DNA of 64,000 nt from NCBI RefSeq assembly GCF_900696045.1, contig NZ_LR216287.1, positions 620,001 through 684,000 of the forward strand. The letters are read 5' to 3'. Below, piece by piece: positions 45,962 to 55,163 of this stretch. This DNA comes from Candidatus Nitrosocosmicus franklandus (lineage in GTDB: Archaea; Thermoproteota; Nitrososphaeria; Nitrososphaerales; Nitrososphaeraceae). The notes under the pieces are model-generated. The model saw nothing but the letters and a program-made list of their open reading frames with translations. It was not told the origin of the DNA and ran no database searches. Within the stretch, counting starts at the first letter, position 1; each line of letters begins with the position of its first letter. A program made the translations under genes and the position numbers.

Positions 45962-46494
45962 TTGTAAGTCACCATAGGATGAACAGGGTATCCCTTTGAC
46001 TGCAACAATTTACTTCCACCAAGAGAAGACAATTCTACAATTATTGCAAATCCAGATACAGAACCACCTAATTCCTCTATAAGGTTAGCTGCAGCAGAAG
46101 CCGTACCACCAGTAGCAAGGAGATCATCAGCTACTAGTACATTATCTCCCTTGGTAATTGAATCTGATTGAATCTCCATCATGGCAGTTCCATATTCTAT
46201 GCTATAGTCTTGTCTTATAGTCTTGCCAGGTAACTTTCCTGCTTTTCGAATCATAATAACTCCCTTGTTGAATCTTAATCCAAGTATGGTAGCTAAGATA
46301 AAGCCTCTGGCTTCAATCCCTGCAACATAATCGATATCGATACTGCTGAATTTTTCGTAAAAAAAATCTCCAAGTAAACTCAATGATTTCACGTCTCTAA
46401 ATACCGGAGTTATATCCCTAAACAAAATTCCTTGTTTTGGAAAATCAGGATAATCTCTGATCAAATTCTGAATATAATCTGTATTAGACTGCAC
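45958..46494 (-). CDS. apt: Adenine phosphoribosyltransferase
   Basis: A 178-residue enzyme converting adenine plus PRPP to AMP. PRPP motif VLVADDLLATGGTASAA near residue 118 and the N-terminal FPKQGILFRDITPVF are diagnostic. It overlaps the next gene, MTA phosphorylase, by four bases, making a clear purine-salvage operon. Confidence 0.95.
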   Translation of the reverse strand: MQSNTDYIQNLIRDYPDFPKQGILFRDITPVFRDVKSLSLLGDFFYEKFSSIDIDYVAGIEARGFILATILGLRFNKGVIMIRKAGKLPGKTIRQDYSIEYGTAMMEIQSDSITKGDNVLVADDLLATGGTASAAANLIEELGGSVSGFAIIVELSSLGGSKLLQSKGYPVHPMVTYK

Positions 46495-46558
46495 AAAATT
46501 TTTTAATACACGATCCCATAAAAAACGTTTCTGGATTTTAATACAGGAAACAAATATT

Positions 46559-47209
46559 ATGAATAGTCGACATAAAGTAGATAAGAAATACTTATTGAAA
46601 CTTGCTGATGCAAAAAGGGATCAATATCGAAGATTAGCTAAACAAAATAGCTATCGCAGTCGTGCGGTTTATAAATTATTACAAATAGACAAATCCCATC
46701 ATATTTTAAAAAAGGGGATGAAAATTGTAGACATAGGAGCTGCACCAGGAGGATGGTTGCAGGCAGCTTCAAAAAAGACAGGTAACAATGGATTGGTCAT
46801 AGGTATCGATTTGAAGGATATAGAACCTATACCTAATGTCATTACCATTAAGAAGGATGTGGAGGACAAAGAAACATTGACCATGATACTAGAACTTTTA
46901 GATGGTAAGGCAGATATGGTGCTTTCGGATCTTGCTCCAAACGTTTCTGGTCTGTGGGAAATAGATCATTTAAAACAAATTGATTTAACTAGAAAGGCTG
47001 TTGAGATAACTAAAAAGATACTTAGACCAGAAGGAAATGCATTATACAAGGTTTTTCAAGGGGAGGCTACATCAGAGTTTATTTCCGACACCAGAAAAGT
47101 TTTCTCAGAGGTTATCCTAACAAAACCTGATGCCAGCAGAAAACAGAGTAGTGAACTATATCTGTTATGTAAGAAACATAAACCAACAATAATGTCAGAG
47201 GCTTTTTGA
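46559..47209 (+). CDS. rlmE: 23S rRNA (uridine-2'-O-)-methyltransferase RlmE/FtsJ type
   Basis: A 216-residue methyltransferase. SAM motif VDIGAAPGGWLQA near residue 59, then DLKDIEPIPNV, and MVLSDLAPNVSG containing the catalytic Asp. The N-terminal segment YRRLAKQNSYRSRAVYKL supplies the KDKE lysine region. It 2'-O-methylates rRNA (or tRNA in some archaea). It is divergent from apt by 64 bases. Confidence 0.95.
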   Translation: MNSRHKVDKKYLLKLADAKRDQYRRLAKQNSYRSRAVYKLLQIDKSHHILKKGMKIVDIGAAPGGWLQAASKKTGNNGLVIGIDLKDIEPIPNVITIKKDVEDKETLTMILELLDGKADMVLSDLAPNVSGLWEIDHLKQIDLTRKAVEITKKILRPEGNALYKVFQGEATSEFISDTRKVFSEVILTKPDASRKQSSELYLLCKKHKPTIMSEAF

Positions 47210-47254
47210 TGATTTTGGAATTTAATTAGGCCGAATAGAATGAATATATACATA

Positions 47255-48397
47255 CTAAAGTGCTTTTTCTGCCAATTCTAATTTACCCATGTCTCCAATA
47301 CTATTTATCACATTTCTCAATAATTTTTGAGGACGTCCTTCCCTAACAGATTCGCGTACAATGGATAAACCTTCATCCATGGATTCTACGCTATTTCCAG
47401 CTAACAAAACTGCAGCACTATTCAAAAGAACGATATCTTCCTTAGGTTTATTAATACAAAATCCGTAAATCACACGCAAACTCTCATTAATAGCATCCAT
47501 CTTATTTTTTACCATCAGATCACGTATAGAAGCCGGTTTAATGCCAAGTGAGCTAGGCTCAAGTATCTCGGAATGAATCTTATAGTCGCCGTCCTCTGAT
47601 ATGACATGAACAATATGATTTCTCCCCGTGGTTGAAAGTTCATCCATTCCCTCCTCAGAGCGAATTATCATAGCACGTTTCAACCCTAGTATTGGAATTA
47701 TTTTGGGAATCATGCTTAATAAGAATGGATTTGATACTCCGATTACTTGCGCGTTCAAGTTGGTACAAGGATTGCACAGAGGTCCAATTTTATTAAAAAC
47801 GGTTTGCACCCCCAATTCTCTTCTGATCCGTGAAACATGTTTCAGACCTGGGTGATAGTTAGGTGCAAACAAAAACCCAAATCCATTTTGATTTATCAAA
47901 TAACTTAGCCTGTCTGGCTGTATATGTTCCAAAGGATAACCTATATGTTCTAACATATCAGCGCTCCCACTCAATCCCGAGGAAGACCTGTTTCCATGTT
48001 TAGCAATGGCAACCCTATTACAAGACGAGGCAATGATAGCAGCTGCCGTGCTTATGTTAAACGTATTTAACATGTCCCCTCCAGTTCCACAATTATCCAC
48101 CAATGGTAGTTGTGTATCTAAAGTAATGTTAATAGAAGCTGTTCTGATCGCTTCAATAACGCCTGAGAATTCATCATCAGTTTCACCCTTTATCTGCAAA
48201 CCCATCAAAAACGCCGAAGTGAAAATATCGGAACAGTCTCCATTAATTATGTTTTTGATAACTTTATTGATCTCTGGTTGACTCAGGTGTTCCCTTCTAG
48301 ACAATTTTCCTAAGATCAGTTTATTGAACAATAGATGACCTTCGTCTTTAGACTCCGAGTCCTTTGCTAGAGTTGATCCGTTAATTCTTTGATTCAT
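47255..48397 (-). CDS. trpD: Anthranilate phosphoribosyltransferase
   Basis: A 380-residue enzyme adding phosphoribose to anthranilate in tryptophan synthesis. Conserved DNCGTGGDMLNTFNIS, KHGNRSSSGLSGSADMLE and RRELGVQTVFNKIGPLCNP. The first 25 residues are an extra tail. It overlaps TrpG by four bases, giving translational coupling. Other trp genes are not in the window. Confidence 0.96.
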   Translation of the reverse strand: MNQRINGSTLAKDSESKDEGHLLFNKLILGKLSRREHLSQPEINKVIKNIINGDCSDIFTSAFLMGLQIKGETDDEFSGVIEAIRTASINITLDTQLPLVDNCGTGGDMLNTFNISTAAAIIASSCNRVAIAKHGNRSSSGLSGSADMLEHIGYPLEHIQPDRLSYLINQNGFGFLFAPNYHPGLKHVSRIRRELGVQTVFNKIGPLCNPCTNLNAQVIGVSNPFLLSMIPKIIPILGLKRAMIIRSEEGMDELSTTGRNHIVHVISEDGDYKIHSEILEPSSLGIKPASIRDLMVKNKMDAINESLRVIYGFCINKPKEDIVLLNSAAVLLAGNSVESMDEGLSIVRESVREGRPQKLLRNVINSIGDMGKLELAEKAL

Positions 48398-48984
48398 TTC
48401 TTTACCATTAGAAGAAAGTTTGATAGAATTTGTTTTCCTTCTGTGGTCAGCACTGATTCAGGATGAAACTGAATCCCTTCTATCAAGTACTTTTCATGGC
48501 GAGCACTCATTATTTCACCATCTTCTACCGAAGTAGAAGTAATCCTCAAGCATTTGGGGAATGTGGTTCTATCGGCTATTAAGGAATGATAGCGCGTAGC
48601 AACGAATGGATTCCTTACACCTTCAAACAGTTTTGAATCATCAATAAATTTAATATTACTAGTCTTGCCGTGGAGAACAACTTTTGCCCTTGTAACCTCC
48701 CCTCCAAATGCGTGTACTATCCCCTGATGACCTAAGCATATCCCCAATATTGGGACAGAGGGGCCAAGTTCGGTTATCACTTCACTACAAATTCCAAAAT
48801 CCCTTTTATATTTTGGATGACCAGGTCCGGGGGAAATTACAATAGCGTCAGGATTCATTTTTATAATATTTTTAATACTAATCTGATTATTTCTTACAAC
48901 AGTAGGTACTGTATTCAATAACCCTAATAGTTGAGAAATATTATACACAAATGAATCAAAATTATCAATGATAAGAATTTTCAT
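48394..48984 (-). CDS. trpG: Anthranilate synthase component II (glutamine amidotransferase)
   Basis: A 196-residue class I amidotransferase. DNFDSFVYNISQ at the start, PGPGHP near residue 53, nucleophile Cys in GICLGHQG near residue 79, and His/Glu in FHPESVLTTEG near residue 171. It feeds ammonia to TrpE. It overlaps trpD by four bases. It could also serve aminodeoxychorismate synthase, but linkage to trpD favours TrpG. Confidence 0.94.
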   Translation of the reverse strand: MKILIIDNFDSFVYNISQLLGLLNTVPTVVRNNQISIKNIIKMNPDAIVISPGPGHPKYKRDFGICSEVITELGPSVPILGICLGHQGIVHAFGGEVTRAKVVLHGKTSNIKFIDDSKLFEGVRNPFVATRYHSLIADRTTFPKCLRITSTSVEDGEIMSARHEKYLIEGIQFHPESVLTTEGKQILSNFLLMVKK

Positions 48985-49040
48985 TTATCCTTGTAGTCAT
49001 TATTAATACTCCCAAGGTGATAATAATGCTTTCTAAAACA

Positions 49041-49952
49041 TTAAATTGAAAGCATTTTTCTGTAAAGGTCGAATCTATTCAAAATATTCATTTTATTTAT
49101 TTCAAAGAGTCTATCAGTACCAAAAGCTTCTATTGCAAAAGTACCCATGACGCTACCCATCAATATAGATTCCTTCATCAAAGTCAGATCGTGTAGAAAG
49201 TCTCCAGAGGTTCTGTTAGAAACCAAATATCCCATAAAGCCACCTGCAAAGGAATCACCTGCGCCTGTTGGATCTACTACTGATTCTAATGGATAGCCTG
49301 GAATTGGTATAATATTATCTTTGAAAAAGAATAAGACACCATGTTCACCCTTCTTTATTATTATGAATTTTGGACCATAGGACAAGAGTTGTTTACCACA
49401 TTTAACTAGATTGGAAGTGTTGCAAAGTAGTCTGGCTTCTTGATCGTTTATGACAACTCCGTGGGTCTTCTGTATCATTCTAATAACCGCATCCCTTTTG
49501 TTTTCTATCCAAAATTCTATGGTATCGCATACAATAAGTTCGGGTTTTTTAAATTTATCAATAATTTTAATATTTTGATCGGGATCATTATTTGCCAAAT
49601 ATACAAATCTAGAATCAACATATTCGCTTGGAACGGGTGGTTCAAAATTTTCGATGGCATTTAATTCAGTGATATTAGTAGTTCTATGAGACAAGTCATA
49701 ATCAAATGACGAATCATAAAAGAAGGTCTTTTTATCGTTAGATGTGACTAGACCTGCTAAGTCCAATCTATCGGCCAACATCTTATAATATGACGTAGGG
49801 AAATCGTTACCAATTACTCCAATTAATGAGACGGGTGCAAAAAAAGAGGCAGAAATAGACGCATAAGTTGCTGCTCCCCCTAGAATCCGTTCTCTAGTCT
49901 CAAAAGGAGTACGCGTAGTATCTAGGGCAACAGAGCCAAATACTGTGAGCAT
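49041..49952 (-). CDS. PfkB-family sugar kinase
   Basis: A 303-residue ribokinase-fold kinase. N-terminal glycine site GGAATYASISA near residue 26 and C-terminal PTGAGDSFAGGFMG near residue 226, with the catalytic Asp. Substrate not decided: ribokinase, adenosine kinase and other PfkB members share these motifs. No sugar-transport genes are adjacent. Confidence 0.9.
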   Translation of the reverse strand: MLTVFGSVALDTTRTPFETRERILGGAATYASISASFFAPVSLIGVIGNDFPTSYYKMLADRLDLAGLVTSNDKKTFFYDSSFDYDLSHRTTNITELNAIENFEPPVPSEYVDSRFVYLANNDPDQNIKIIDKFKKPELIVCDTIEFWIENKRDAVIRMIQKTHGVVINDQEARLLCNTSNLVKCGKQLLSYGPKFIIIKKGEHGVLFFFKDNIIPIPGYPLESVVDPTGAGDSFAGGFMGYLVSNRTSGDFLHDLTLMKESILMGSVMGTFAIEAFGTDRLFEINKMNILNRFDLYRKMLSI

Positions 49953-50008
49953 TTGGGATATTATTGGAATATTTAATATAAAATATTGGTTATGGAATTA
50001 ATAACAAA

Positions 50009-50590
50009 ATGGGAGATAATCTGAAATTAGTTGTAGGGATCACCGGAAGTTCTGGAGTCATTTATGGTATAAGGTTTTTGCAGGCATTGTCTAATCTAGG
50101 TATTGAAACTCATTTGGTTTTAAGCAAATGGGCAAAAAAAAATATTCAGATTGAAACCGATGAAGTTATTGATGAAATTTTAAAGATTGTTTCCTATAGT
50201 TATGACGAGACTGATATGTCTGCAGCAATATCAAGCGGATCCTATAAAACTAATGGCATGGTCATCATCCCATGTAGCATGAAGACAATGTCAAGCATAG
50301 CGAATGGCTATGATGACAACCTCATTTCAAGGGCTGCATCAGTGACTATTAAAGAGAATAGGAAATTAGTCATAGTACCAAGGGAAACACCTTTGTCCAC
50401 GATCCATCTGTCGAATATGTTAAGACTATCAGAAAATGGTGTAATAATTTTGCCCGCTATGCCAGGGTTTTACCACAAGCCAAAAACTATAGATGATCTA
50501 ATTTCTCACATAATCGGTAAAACACTCGATCAATTTGGAATAAACAATAATGTTTTTAACAGATGGGATCCAAACGAAAATGGTTCATGA
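50009..50590 (+). CDS. ubiX: Flavin prenyltransferase UbiX
   Basis: A 193-residue homododecameric flavoprotein. GITGSSGVIYGIRFLQAL at the N-terminus, SYKTNGMVIIPCSMKTMSSIA, and VPRETPLSTIHLSNM. It makes prenylated FMN for UbiD-type decarboxylases, using DMAP in bacteria and probably DMAPP in archaea. It is divergent from the PfkB gene. The UbiD partner is not in this window. Confidence 0.95.
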   Translation: MGDNLKLVVGITGSSGVIYGIRFLQALSNLGIETHLVLSKWAKKNIQIETDEVIDEILKIVSYSYDETDMSAAISSGSYKTNGMVIIPCSMKTMSSIANGYDDNLISRAASVTIKENRKLVIVPRETPLSTIHLSNMLRLSENGVIILPAMPGFYHKPKTIDDLISHIIGKTLDQFGINNNVFNRWDPNENGS

Positions 50591-50717
50591 ATTTGTATGT
50601 TGTGGTTTTTTGACACAAACGTCACGAATAGCAAAGGCAGGAAGAACAAGAAATTGATTACCATTTAAATTATATTCACGCACTCAGATATATCTTAGGT
50701 AAATCTTATGATTTAAC

Positions 50718-51296
50718 CTAATTTGGCTTTTCCCAAAGCTCTAATCGTTCTAATTTTTTCTTACGCTTATGCTCCTCTAGCATATGGTAAACAGATTTAT
50801 GAGAACTACCTTTACAAATCATAAGTATAGCATTTAAAGCCAATGATGTCTCATCGTACGTACCTATAAAGCCAGCGAAATGACCATAAATTGATATATC
50901 CGTACCTGAAAAATCTTCCAAATTCTTACGAAATTTACCATTTTGTCCGATAAGTCTAGATTTGATTCTATCTAAGGAATTTAATGATTTGCCAGAGTAT
51001 TCTCGGAGGTCTACTAGCTGAAGTATGCATTCATCGGATAAAAGTCGAAAGGCTCTCTCTGGTGAAAAACCCTTTGAAATAGCTAATACGATCTCAGACG
51101 CCTTAAAGACTCCACTTTGAGTCAAAGAATCCTGATTTTTCATTCTAATCGATACATCACCGGTTTCACCATCTACATCCACGTAAGCATTACATCTTGA
51201 TTCAATCTCAGCCTTAACTTTTCCATTTTTTCCGACAATAGAACCTATGCGATCTTTCGATACTTTGACTGTTTTAAAAACACCTTCATAAGACAC
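50718..51296 (-). CDS. KH-domain protein, Pno1/Dim2-like
   Basis: A 192-residue RNA-binding protein with two KH modules. VSKDRIGSIVGKNGKVKAEIE is the first, and RLIGQNGKFRKNLEDFSGTDI the second, where the GxxG loop is GQNG. The C-terminus GSSHKSVYHMLEEHKRKKK is the Pno1/Dim2 ending. Homologues help mature the 3' end of small-subunit rRNA with Nob1. Cytosolic. Confidence 0.88.
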   Translation of the reverse strand: MSYEGVFKTVKVSKDRIGSIVGKNGKVKAEIESRCNAYVDVDGETGDVSIRMKNQDSLTQSGVFKASEIVLAISKGFSPERAFRLLSDECILQLVDLREYSGKSLNSLDRIKSRLIGQNGKFRKNLEDFSGTDISIYGHFAGFIGTYDETSLALNAILMICKGSSHKSVYHMLEEHKRKKKLERLELWEKPN

Positions 51297-51353
51297 AATA
51301 TTACTATATACTTTAACCCATAATAAATTTCATAATCATTGTTTACTTACTTT

Positions 51354-51608
51354 TTATCCGCCATGAACAACAGTTAATATAGTGACAATATCTCCAGATG
51401 AAATTCTAGCTTCGCCTCCTCCCAGGATGGAGGAATCAACACCATTAATGGCTACCATAATTTCATTGCTCATAATCTGATGATTCAAATTATATCTTCT
51501 TGCCAAGTAATCAATAATTTCGTTTAAGCTGGCCCTTTCTTTTTCCAAAAATATTTGAGAAAGTCCAGCAGACTTTCTGATACCTCCTCGCAAGTCTATA
51601 GTAATCAA
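51354..51608 (-). CDS. Ubiquitin-like MoaD/ThiS-family protein
   Basis: An 84-residue beta-grasp protein ending in the active VHGG di-glycine needed for C-terminal adenylation and thiocarboxylate or isopeptide formation. It is either the small subunit of molybdopterin synthase, a ThiS, or a SAMP-type protein modifier; the sequence does not decide. It is one codon downstream of S17e on the same strand. Confidence 0.85.
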   Translation of the reverse strand: MITIDLRGGIRKSAGLSQIFLEKERASLNEIIDYLARRYNLNHQIMSNEIMVAINGVDSSILGGGEARISSGDIVTILTVVHGG

Positions 51609-51610
51609 TG

Positions 51611-51850
51611 TTATTGGGCCATTTCTTCTCTTGGTTCCGGATTATCCTCGGAATAAGACAGTGAGGCATTTTGCTGTGCTAAATTCCTATTAATATTTGA
51701 AGTAATGTAACCCGCTATCCTATTTCGCAATTCCTTTGATCTAACTATAGCAAAATTTTTTATAGTCTCTTTATTTTCATTAAAGTCACTCGAAAATTTA
51801 TCAGGATAACGTTCCAATAATTCATTTGCCATTTTTTTGACTCTATCCAC
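51611..51850 (-). CDS. rps17e: 30S ribosomal protein S17e
   Basis: A GTG at 51850-51848 begins VDRVKKMANELLERYPDKF, followed by NENKE and SKELRNRIAGYIT, the S17e fold. The same frame stays open upstream to 51910 (20 more residues with Tyr and Phe), but those residues do not resemble any S17e, so I choose the GTG start, giving 79 residues. A 25-residue polar tail is added at the C-terminus. S17e binds the small subunit. It lies directly before the MoaD-like gene. Confidence 0.85.
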   Translation of the reverse strand: MDRVKKMANELLERYPDKFSSDFNENKETIKNFAIVRSKELRNRIAGYITSNINRNLAQQNASLSYSEDNPEPREEMAQ

Positions 51851-51917
51851 AGGATATGAAAAAATGAAGGGTATTTTATCTCTTTCCGAGTAATAATATA
51901 ATTTAACCACTTACAAC

Positions 51918-52724
51918 CTATTGACCATTTAAGAACCTAGAAGCGTTCAAATATAGGAGTTCGGTAGCCTCATTGAATGATTTTCCTATAATATTTGATA
52001 ATAGATTTTGAGTACTAATTATTAATGACGGAGTAGTCAATACATTTTCAAGACATTTCTTGTATCCTACTGGGCCGTCTGTTTCCAATAATACAAGATC
52101 GATATCCACTTCCCTTAACATATTTCGTTTTTCCTTGTTATATAAAATATAAGGTCCAAATGAGACGAAGAAATTCAAATCATTTATCTTTTTGAGATTC
52201 TTTTTGCTTCCTTCGTACCAATGGAAAACCGCACTCTTGATTTTGTATGAAGGTAAGATTTCAATAATCTCTTCAACGGATTTTCTGGAATGAATAGAGA
52301 TCGGTTTTTGATTCTGCTCAGCAAGCTTGAGCATCCGATGGAAAATAAATTTCTGACTCTCCACGGAATTTTTGAGTTCTATATTGTTATATGTTGGATC
52401 GAGACCGATTTCACCTACGCCGTCAATCTGAGATAGATTTGAATTGAAGAAATCTTCGAATGAATCTAAACCGGTCGATTCAGTTGCAAATTGAGGATGA
52501 ATACCTACAAACGCCTTTAAAAGGTTAGACCCTTGCAAATGATTTGTTCTCAATTTTAAAGTTTCAAAAGAGGAATCAAGGTTTTCAGACATGCAAAAAC
52601 ACTGGATTTTGGTACTATATATCAGGTTAAAGATATGTTCATAATAGATACGGAGATCTCGCGAAGCTAGATGGATATGAGAATCAACATGATAATAGTA
52701 CAATGAATAAAGATAAAACATCAC
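51918..52724 (-). CDS. TatD-family metal-dependent hydrolase
   Basis: A 268-residue amidohydrolase-fold protein. DSHIHLA near residue 14 gives the first two metal His; Glu in VGEIGLDP near residue 99, His in ISIHSRKSVEEI near residue 147, HWYEGS near residue 170 and Asp in ETDGP near residue 218 complete the site. Family members are DNases or D-Tyr-tRNA deacylase-like. The N-terminus is Tyr-rich and its exact start is unsure. Confidence 0.85.
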   Translation of the reverse strand: MMFYLYSLYYYHVDSHIHLASRDLRIYYEHIFNLIYSTKIQCFCMSENLDSSFETLKLRTNHLQGSNLLKAFVGIHPQFATESTGLDSFEDFFNSNLSQIDGVGEIGLDPTYNNIELKNSVESQKFIFHRMLKLAEQNQKPISIHSRKSVEEIIEILPSYKIKSAVFHWYEGSKKNLKKINDLNFFVSFGPYILYNKEKRNMLREVDIDLVLLETDGPVGYKKCLENVLTTPSLIISTQNLLSNIIGKSFNEATELLYLNASRFLNGQ

Positions 52725-52896
52725 AATTACTTAATCGTTAATACCATGTAAAATGTATTCGACATCCATCTCTATGAAATTGAGTAAATAACCTCATTAC
52801 TTGAGTATCCAATTTGACAAAAAAATTCTACTTAGAAATTCAATCAATTTCACATAACCATTTAATAAAATTGAATAAGAGCAACCATGTTCAAGG

Positions 52897-53127
52897 TTGA
52901 CCACAGATACAGGTTCGGAGATAGCACTGGCCTCAGCTCATAGGATAATAAAGAAATTCGGTGGCGAAAGAGTTAGCGACAGTGCAGCAGACGAGTTAAG
53001 AAAAATAATCGAAGTAATAGGTGAAAATATCGCTAAACAAGCAGTCGAATTAGCTAAACATGCCCATCGCAAGACGATCAAGCCAGAAGATATTACCCTT
53101 GCTTCGAAAAGTATTTTGAAGCAATAA
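52897..53127 (+). CDS. Archaeal histone
   Basis: A 76-residue histone-fold protein. ASAHRIIKKFGGERVSDSAADELRKII and AKQAVELAKHAHRKTIKPEDI are the core helices and the loop Lys/Arg that touch DNA. The open frame begins with TTG at 52897, because the nearby ATG (52887) is out of frame. The length is normal for archaeal histones, which pack DNA in dimers. It precedes the tRNA-Cys gene by 93 bases. Confidence 0.95.
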   Translation: MTTDTGSEIALASAHRIIKKFGGERVSDSAADELRKIIEVIGENIAKQAVELAKHAHRKTIKPEDITLASKSILKQ

Positions 53128-53220
53128 AAATTCACGATTTTGATTGATTTAATGATCTACTCGTATTCCGCAAGTTACAAAGAAATATAAGTTTTCAACA
53201 ATTCATAGATCAAATCTAGT

Positions 53221-53319
53221 GGTGGGGTGGCAGAGCGGCCATGCGTTCGCCTGCAGATTAGATCATGGGTTTCAGTGGTAGATAGCGAATTTATAAGGGT
53301 TCGAATCCCTTCCCCACCT
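53221..53319 (+). tRNA. tRNA-Cys(GCA) with a 27-base intron
   Basis: Acceptor GGTGGGG with CCCCACC and discriminator T, D-stem GCA-TGC, anticodon arm TTCGC-CTGCAGA-GCGAA with anticodon GCA, T-arm AAGGG-TTCGAAT-CCCTT. The canonical 37/38 intron is 53257-53283. The D-arm TGGCAGAGCGGCCATGC is typical of tRNA-Cys. Confidence 0.95.
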
Positions 53320-53325
53320 TTGGTA

Positions 53326-53931
53326 TCATTTTATCATGATTTTGAAATAAAATGCCCTTTTTTCTGATAATATCTTCTCAACATTTTCCAAAAGCAACTT
53401 CAAATTAACATTAAAAAGATATTCTGGAGCACCACTTAATTTTTCTATAGAGCGTCCCAATATCGAAAAATAAATGTCATCCTCTCCCTTTTGTAAATGC
53501 ACGTATGCTGCATCTACCAGAATAAATCCGTTAAGAAATTTCTTGTTAGAACCAGATGCAGTCCTCCAAATGGCTTCCAAGACCTCATGTGATTTCCAGA
53601 ATCTTTCCATATTAAATAAAAATACTGCTGAATATAGCGTTTCTTCAATGGATCTGTTTTCTTTCTCTTCAGTTATCTCATCAATTAATAACACCGAGTC
53701 AACCTGACTTAAAGCAGATACGAATGCTTCATTGATGCCTATAAAATAGGCATTTTCATCTGATCCAACATCTAGTTCAATAAAATATCGGGAAATGCGA
53801 ATGTCTCGTAATTCTTCTTTATTGGAATGAGGCTCAACCAGATTTCGCAATTTTTGCAGAATGTCTTTAGCTTTTTTGGGCTCATAACCTTCATCCTTTT
53901 TTTTCAAATAAAAAAGATATCTTTTTTTCAT
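53326..53931 (-). CDS. DUF309-family protein
   Basis: A 201-residue protein. The C-terminal two thirds hold a DUF309 domain: FNMERFWKSHEVLEAIWRTAS near residue 106 followed by NGFILVDAAYVHLQKGE. The family has unknown function and is thought to bind a metal through conserved His and Glu residues. The first 90 residues are a beta-alpha module specific to this lineage. It is close to the tRNA-Cys 3' end. Confidence 0.75.
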   Translation of the reverse strand: MKKRYLFYLKKKDEGYEPKKAKDILQKLRNLVEPHSNKEELRDIRISRYFIELDVGSDENAYFIGINEAFVSALSQVDSVLLIDEITEEKENRSIEETLYSAVFLFNMERFWKSHEVLEAIWRTASGSNKKFLNGFILVDAAYVHLQKGEDDIYFSILGRSIEKLSGAPEYLFNVNLKLLLENVEKILSEKRAFYFKIMIK

Positions 53932-53986
53932 TACGGCGTTCTAGTAATACCCTACCAATCCAATATTACCTATCTAAACATTTAAG

Positions 53987-54187
53987 TCAATAGACCGATT
54001 CAGATGATGGTCGCAATCCTCTTTTCCTAGATTTATAACCACAATTTTTACACCTGTATAACCTGGTTCTTCTATAAGTGTAAATAATATCGATCTCTTC
54101 TATTGGCTCGTGAAAAGATTTAATCATGCAGTTAGTGCAGAACCTCTTTTCCAAATCTAAACCTTTCAAACCCCATTTTAAATACAA
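53987..54187 (-). CDS. Small zinc-ribbon protein
   Basis: A 66-residue basic protein with CTNC near residue 17 and CKNC near residue 46, a four-Cys zinc ribbon. The end KSRKRGLRPSSE is basic, suggesting nucleic acid binding. No specific family. It lies between DUF309 and succinyl-CoA ligase genes. Confidence 0.75.
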   Translation of the reverse strand: MYLKWGLKGLDLEKRFCTNCMIKSFHEPIEEIDIIYTYRRTRLYRCKNCGYKSRKRGLRPSSESVY

Positions 54188-54231
54188 AATTAGAAAGTAT
54201 AATTACAACAAGTATTGTTGCTTATCCTTTA

Positions 54232-55149
54232 TTACTTTCTTAGCAAATTCCTCAATAGCAAAGGAACCTCCCTGGGACTTTTCGCAACCGGGACATTAGC
54301 TTTTGAATAATTCTTAATTTTTGACTCCGCAGATCCATAATTTCCGTACACTATAGCTCCTGCATGACCCATTCTCTTTTCTTTTGGAGCCGACCTACCA
54401 GCAATATAGGCAATGACGGGTTTTGAAAAGTTTGTCCTAATGATATATTCAGCCAACATCTCTTCTGCATCACCACCAATTTCCCCGACAACAACCACAG
54501 AGTCAACGTCTGTTCTGTCTCTAATAAGTTCGAATGAATCAATTAAATTGGTACCATTTATTGGATCTCCGCCTATTCCCAAACCCAAACGTTGACCGAA
54601 TCCGGAATTAGTGAGATGATATGAAACTTCATACATTAGTGTCCCACTTCTAGAGAACACTACGGTATTGCCTCTAGTGAATGGCTGAGCAGGCATAATA
54701 CCTACTTTCATAATATCCGGAATTATTACACCGGGGGTGTTTGGCCCGATCATTCTTGCACCTTTTTTTTCAGCATATTCGTATATCTTGATAGAATCAA
54801 TTATTGGCACGTGCTCAGGTATTGCAACTAGAAGCATAATTCCGTTATCCAAGGCTTCCTTTGCGGCATTATAAAAGTACGGTGCAGGTACAAATATACC
54901 AGAAATTTTTGATCCTGTTGTTTCCACAGCTTCCTTCATAGAATCGTAGACGGGAATTCCCTCAAACTGAGTACCACCTTTACCTGGTGTGACGCCTGCA
55001 GCCACATTTGTACCGTAGGCTCTCATTAATCTCGTATGTGTAGAACCAAAGCTGCCTGTAATTCCTTGAATTATCACTGGTTTTTTCTCATAATCAACAT
55101 CAGAGCTCTTGCCGGTCAATATATCAAAAATGTCAAATTTCGTACCCAA
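54232..55149 (-). CDS. sucD: Succinyl-CoA ligase alpha subunit
   Basis: A 305-residue subunit. CoA-binding GITGSFGSTHTRLMRAYG near residue 30, GPNTPGVIIPD near residue 135, FSRSGTLMYEVSYHL, and the phosphohistidine in RMGHAGAIV near residue 259. It pairs with SucC directly upstream (14-base gap). It connects succinate and succinyl-CoA, a shared intermediate of the 4-hydroxybutyrate part of carbon fixation. Confidence 0.94.
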   Translation of the reverse strand: MGTKFDIFDILTGKSSDVDYEKKPVIIQGITGSFGSTHTRLMRAYGTNVAAGVTPGKGGTQFEGIPVYDSMKEAVETTGSKISGIFVPAPYFYNAAKEALDNGIMLLVAIPEHVPIIDSIKIYEYAEKKGARMIGPNTPGVIIPDIMKVGIMPAQPFTRGNTVVFSRSGTLMYEVSYHLTNSGFGQRLGLGIGGDPINGTNLIDSFELIRDRTDVDSVVVVGEIGGDAEEMLAEYIIRTNFSKPVIAYIAGRSAPKEKRMGHAGAIVYGNYGSAESKIKNYSKANVPVAKSPREVPLLLRNLLRK

Positions 55150-55163
55150 ATCAACATTACCTT

